From assembly GCA_913057725.1 (NCBI GenBank), contig CAJXOS010000020.1:1-61406 (forward strand): 61,406 nucleotides of DNA, in the 5' to 3' direction. Shown here piece after piece: positions 57,717 through 61,406 of this stretch. The notes under the pieces were generated by a model, which was not told the DNA's origin, did no database searches, and saw only the letters and a program-made list of their open reading frames with translations. This DNA comes from an uncultured Lewinella sp. (GTDB taxonomy: Bacteria; Bacteroidota; Bacteroidia; Chitinophagales; Saprospiraceae). Made by a program: the position numbers and the translations under genes. Numbering within the stretch: the first letter of the stretch is position 1; each line of letters opens with the position of its first letter.

Positions 57717-59855
57717 ATGGATTTATCCCAGGCCCAGGCAGCCCTTCAGCAGTACTTTGGCTATGATTCTTTCCGCCCTATGCAGGCAGAGATCATTGAA
57801 GCCGTGTACCAGAAAAAGGATGCGTTGGTGCTAATGCCTACTGGAGGGGGTAAGTCTGTATGTTTTCAAATTCCGGCCATAACCATGCTCGGAACTGCAC
57901 TCGTAGTATCTCCATTGATATCTCTCATGCAGGACCAAGTAGTAGGGCTACGGGCAAATGGCGTGAAGGCGGCCTTTCTAAATAGTAGCTTGGACGCTAC
58001 CGAACAGCAAGTGGTCGAAGATGATTTCTTTCAAGGAAACTTAGACCTTCTCTATGTTTCGCCGGAAAAAGTCTGTTCAGAAAGCTTTTTGCCCCTATTG
58101 CAACGGGCCAACTTAGCACTAGTCGCTATTGATGAAGCGCATTGTGTATCTGCCTGGGGCCATGACTTTCGTCCGGAGTACACGCAGCTACAATTCATTA
58201 AGCAACAGTTTAAAGATGTTCCTGTAATCGCACTAACTGCCACCGCGGATCGCATTACCAGAGATGACATCATTACACAATTGAAGCTGGACACTCCCGA
58301 GGTATTCCTTGCCTCCTTCGACCGACCAAATCTTAGCTTGGAAGTTCGTCCGGGGCAACGTCGAAAGGAGCAGATTTTTCAGTTCCTAAAGCAACATCCT
58401 GGTGATGGTGGTATTGTTTACTGCTTAAGTCGTAAAAGTACCGAGAAACTAGCTGCAGATCTGGTGAAAGCAGGATTTAAGGCAGCCTCCTACCACGCTG
58501 GTATGAGCAGCCAGGATCGTGCAAAAGTACAAGATCAGTTCCTCCGGGATGAGATCCCTATCGTGTGTGCCACGATCGCGTTCGGTATGGGAATCGATAA
58601 AAGCAATGTGCGTTGGGTGATCCATTACAACCTCCCCAAAAATCTCGAAAACTACTACCAAGAAATTGGTCGAGCGGGAAGGGACGGTGCGCCAGCAAAA
58701 ACCATGTTGTTCTACAGCTATCAAGATGTCATGATGCTCACCGATATCATTCAAAAAAATGAGAGTGAGAATCAAGAGGTGCAGTTAGCCAAGCTGGATC
58801 GGATGAAGCAGTATGCGGAGAGTCTTGCGTGTCGACGCCGAATCCTTCTGAATTACTTCAACGAGGACCATCAAGAAAACTGTGGCAACTGTGATATCTG
58901 CCGTAACCCGCCTCAAGCATTTGATGGTACTGTTTTAGCTCAAAAAGCACTTTCTGCGGTATATCGCCTACGCGAAAAAGTAGGCTTAAACTTGTTAGTT
59001 GATATTCTTCGAGGATCTGGCAGAAAAGAGATTCGCGACTTAGGATATGATCAAATTAAGACCTTCGGAGCTGGTCGGGACATACCCGCCTCCGCTTGGT
59101 TGAGCTATCTCTCACAATTGATAAACCTTGGCTTCTTGGAAGTAGCCTATGATCATTATGGTGTTCTTAGGCTTACACCTGCAAGTCAGCGAGTACTGTT
59201 TGAAGCAGAAAAAGTTGAGCTTGTACGAATCGCGACCTTGAAGGAGCGTCGTGAAAAAGAGAAGGTGCAGCTCAAGACGAAAACCAAAGCTGATCGACTA
59301 CGCGATGAGTTGTTCGAGGTGCTACGCGCCCTTAGACGCAAATTAGCTCAGCAAAAAGGCGTTCCACCCTATATTATATTTTCCGATGCCACCTTAGAAG
59401 AAATGGCTGCAGCCAAGCCTGTAAGTGATGCAGAGATGCGTGCTATATCAGGCGTTGGTGATCGCAAGCTACAGCTATATGGAGATTCCTTCATGAAGGC
59501 AATCCTTGATTACCAGGCCGAACATGGTAATGCGAAACCAGGGAGTACCCAGAAAATTTCCTACGAATTATTCCAGCAAGGAAAATCCGTTGAAGAAATA
59601 GCGACCCAAAGAGGTATTCAAGCCAATACCATCTATTCTCATTTAGCTAGCTGCTATCTGAACGGCGAAGACTTAGACGTTCAGCTTCTTGTTTCTGAAG
59701 AGACCATTGATGCCATGACTAAGGCTATTCCATATCTGGAAAAACCGATACGTCTCAAAGCGCTTTATGAAATGTTTGACGGGAATATTGATTATGGCCC
59801 ATTGCGCATAGCGCTCGCTCATCTACAGAAGACAGGCATTTATAAGGAGGCCTGA
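57717..59855 (+). CDS. recQ: ATP-dependent DNA helicase RecQ
   Basis: 712 aa, close to the usual 600-730. A 3'-5' DNA helicase in recombinational repair. Walker A LMPTGGGKSVCFQIP (about 37-51), DEAH box with the RecQ aromatic-rich loop DEAHCVSAWGHDFRPEY (about 139-155), helicase motif VI QEIGRAGRDG, the zinc-binding cysteines of the RQC domain (ACRRR, NCGNCDIC), a winged helix, an HRDC domain (about 525-600) and a C-terminal helix-turn-helix tail (GKSVEEIATQRGIQANTIYSH). All domains are intact. Confidence 0.96.
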   Translation: MDLSQAQAALQQYFGYDSFRPMQAEIIEAVYQKKDALVLMPTGGGKSVCFQIPAITMLGTALVVSPLISLMQDQVVGLRANGVKAAFLNSSLDATEQQVVEDDFFQGNLDLLYVSPEKVCSESFLPLLQRANLALVAIDEAHCVSAWGHDFRPEYTQLQFIKQQFKDVPVIALTATADRITRDDIITQLKLDTPEVFLASFDRPNLSLEVRPGQRRKEQIFQFLKQHPGDGGIVYCLSRKSTEKLAADLVKAGFKAASYHAGMSSQDRAKVQDQFLRDEIPIVCATIAFGMGIDKSNVRWVIHYNLPKNLENYYQEIGRAGRDGAPAKTMLFYSYQDVMMLTDIIQKNESENQEVQLAKLDRMKQYAESLACRRRILLNYFNEDHQENCGNCDICRNPPQAFDGTVLAQKALSAVYRLREKVGLNLLVDILRGSGRKEIRDLGYDQIKTFGAGRDIPASAWLSYLSQLINLGFLEVAYDHYGVLRLTPASQRVLFEAEKVELVRIATLKERREKEKVQLKTKTKADRLRDELFEVLRALRRKLAQQKGVPPYIIFSDATLEEMAAAKPVSDAEMRAISGVGDRKLQLYGDSFMKAILDYQAEHGNAKPGSTQKISYELFQQGKSVEEIATQRGIQANTIYSHLASCYLNGEDLDVQLLVSEETIDAMTKAIPYLEKPIRLKALYEMFDGNIDYGPLRIALAHLQKTGIYKEA

Positions 59856-60112
59856 CCCACTGCTCCCCTTCGATCAATTTCATTACTGGTAGAGATGACC
59901 AACGGTTTAGGTTGGTTATCCCTTCCTTCCTTCCTTTGATTGCTCTCAATTAACTTGAGTGCGATCAGAATAAGTAGTTCACCAATATATCGTGCTACAA
60001 CGAGTTACATGAAATAAGAAACCCGGATGGAACTGGTCCACCCGGGCTTCTAGCTTTTATGAATGTAGTTAGTAGGAATCCAGCAAGCTGGACTCCTATA
60101 ACTTGTTATTCA
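59856..60112. other. Intergenic region between recQ and the partial T9SS gene
   Basis: No gene. It holds the terminator at 60017-60051 and a short CCTT microsatellite-like run near 59921-59936; recQ shows no terminator of its own before these. Confidence 0.4.
60017..60051 (-). terminator. Intrinsic terminator of the partial T9SS gene
   Basis: On the minus strand a 15-bp stem with two G-T wobbles (AGAAGCCCGGGTGGA, 5-base loop, TCCATCCGGGTTTCT) followed by TATTTC, 60 bases after the stop codon. Confidence 0.85.
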
Positions 60113-61406
60113 TTACTTCACAGCGATCATAGTCTTAGTAGCCGTGAACTCATCAGTGCTTACAGTGTAGCTTAGTACACCTGTTGCACCTTGAATCTGG
60201 CTCTTGTTCAAGTTGATTGTGTTGTATCCAGCAGCGTAGTCACCACGTAGTACAGTTAGTACACGACCGGCAGCATCATTTACTGTCAGTGTTACTTCAC
60301 CGTCTTGTGGCAAGTTGAAGCTGATCAGTGTCTCACTCTGGAATGGGTTTGGAGTGTTCTGATACAGTTCGAAACCTGCATCTACTACATCACCATTAGA
60401 GAATACTACACCAACACTCATTGTGTTACCGTTACCGTAAGCTTCAGCTTCAGTGTAGCGGCTGTTTACGCTTACTGCAGAGCTTAGCTCAACATCTTCA
60501 GTAGCACGGATCACTAGGCTGAACAATACGTCCTCAGAAGTAGCTTTGCCATTCCAAGAAGCAGTGATCATACCCTGATCAGCGTAACGAAGACCGAAGT
60601 TCTCAGCTGTAGCTACACCGTACTCGATGTCTACTAGCTCAGCACCCTGTAGCTTCAACGTACCCTGGAAGCCTTCTACAGACTCCATGTCCGCACCGCG
60701 GAATGCTACAGTGTAGATGTTACCTGCAACCATTTCTTCGCTTTCTACAGCAAAGTTGAACTGGCCATTCAGGTTACGATCATCACCGGCTAGTGCGTTC
60801 GCTTGCACTGATCCGTTGACATCACCAATCTTAACTCCTACGAAGTCGGCATTCAAGACGGTACCCGACAGGTTGTTCTCGTTGATCAACTCTGGGAACT
60901 GCTCGAACCATGGGTTCGTGTTCACTGGGAAGTCATATGTTGCCTCCACAAAGCGCCAGCTTGTGTTGTTCTGGAACTCTGTTTCGATGTTCAAGATCAG
61001 CTTACGTAGCTGGATCATATCCAAGGTAGTAATCGTCTGAGAGTTGTTAACGTCTGCTGCGATGTACTTGTATGGGCTGTTCAATGGCTGTACACCCAAG
61101 ATGTGCTTGCTCATCAACACTAGGTCGAAAGTAGACACACCGTTCAGTGGGTTAGCGTTCAAGAATGGAGCTACTGAGTAGTCACCACCTGCAGTCAAGT
61201 TGAAGCTGTAAGTACCGTCAGCGTTGGTAGTCATGCTAGCCATACCGCCGTTAACGCTTACCTCAACACCTTCTACAGTCTCATTCTCTTCTGTTGCAAT
61301 TACACCATTGATGGTACCAGTACCGCCACCACAGTCAACGTGCTGCTGTACAAGTACGTAAGTCTCACAGTAATCGTAGTTGCCTTCTTCGTCGAATGCG
61401 TATACG
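60113..61406 (-). CDS. Secreted protein with dockerin-like domain and type A T9SS tail, N-terminus cut by window edge
   Basis: Open to the window end; 430 codons are visible (stop at 60113-60115). The visible start (VYAFDEEGNYDYCETYVLVQQ) resembles the end of an HYR-type repeat. Next come a carboxypeptidase-regulatory-like stretch (GTINGVIATEENE, ADGTYSFNL) and a dockerin-like pair of Ca2+ loops (LMSKHILGVQPL, AADVNNSQTITTLDMIQLRKLIL). A cohesin-like beta-sandwich follows (about residues 195-320 of the visible part), then a Por_Secre_tail (YQNTPNPFQSETLISFNLP, DAAGRVL). Codon use is highly uniform, suggesting strong expression. Probably the end of a large surface protein. Confidence 0.88.
   Translation of the reverse strand, partial: VYAFDEEGNYDYCETYVLVQQHVDCGGGTGTINGVIATEENETVEGVEVSVNGGMASMTTNADGTYSFNLTAGGDYSVAPFLNANPLNGVSTFDLVLMSKHILGVQPLNSPYKYIAADVNNSQTITTLDMIQLRKLILNIETEFQNNTSWRFVEATYDFPVNTNPWFEQFPELINENNLSGTVLNADFVGVKIGDVNGSVQANALAGDDRNLNGQFNFAVESEEMVAGNIYTVAFRGADMESVEGFQGTLKLQGAELVDIEYGVATAENFGLRYADQGMITASWNGKATSEDVLFSLVIRATEDVELSSAVSVNSRYTEAEAYGNGNTMSVGVVFSNGDVVDAGFELYQNTPNPFQSETLISFNLPQDGEVTLTVNDAAGRVLTVLRGDYAAGYNTINLNKSQIQGATGVLSYTVSTDEFTATKTMIAVK

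Noticed and set aside
56179..59855. recQ beside a transporter as part of a defence island
   Set aside because: No nuclease, restriction or other defence gene is nearby and RecQ has the ordinary housekeeping domain set.

Overview
ORGANISM. The window reads as chromosomal DNA of a marine-type Bacteroidota, most likely the Saprospiria/Lewinella lineage. Evidence: three proteins end in a gliding-motility-type (CHU_C, type B) secretion-sorting domain and three in a type A (Por_Secre_tail) domain, both used by the type IX secretion system (T9SS). There are also GSCFA, head-GIN, DUF4407, choice-of-anchor-L and SprB-like modules, and promoter boxes resembling the Bacteroidota TAnnTTTG -7 element. The genus is inference. 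I see no rRNA, tRNA, CRISPR array, insertion sequence, integrase or phage gene.

LAYOUT. 1-9.5 kb: a cut-off glucosaminidase, a metallophosphoesterase, a di-haem peroxidase lipoprotein, a short six-hairpin-glycosidase-like ORF beside an alpha-1,6-type glucosidase, then a minus-strand lipid block (CPBP protease, cdsA, psd, GSCFA protein). 9.6-28 kb: a block of exported giants: a 2631-aa FN3/PKD repeat protein, a 427-aa secreted protein, an 881-aa anchor-L protein and a 1912-aa protein built of sixteen ~111-aa repeats that I cannot assign to a family. 28.2-30.7 kb: ilvC and ilvA. 30.7-41.5 kb: a second envelope block (head-GIN protein, two lipoproteins including a retropepsin/PDZ protease, a small carbohydrate-binding-like T9SS protein with a structured leader, a 1293-aa PKD-type protein, an OmpA/TSP3 protein and a membrane protein). 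41.5-47.4 kb: a divergent SDR/AraC pair and the ilvD-ilvB-ilvN operon. 47.7-61.4 kb: mostly housekeeping (zinc metallopeptidase, DUF4407 protein, beta-barrel protein, exonuclease, rimO, lipoprotein, purC, LYS1-like dehydrogenase, SLC13 transporter, recQ), ending in a cut-off dockerin-like T9SS protein.

HOW THEY WORK TOGETHER. ilvA, ilvB/ilvN, ilvC and ilvD together cover threonine-to-2-oxobutanoate and the shared valine/isoleucine steps up to the branched 2-oxo acids; the genes lie in two loci 13 kb apart. CdsA and Psd catalyse the first and last steps of phosphatidylethanolamine synthesis; the serine transferase between them is not here. The large secreted proteins are probably surface adhesins or matrix proteins, and the OmpA/TSP3 protein would tie the outer membrane to peptidoglycan. 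Many neighbouring genes meet tail to tail with 1-3 bp gaps or short overlaps, whereas other gene ends carry strong hairpin terminators.

LIMITS. Function calls rest on reading motifs by eye. Repeat counts and periods were counted from the translations. Promoter calls are consensus matches only.
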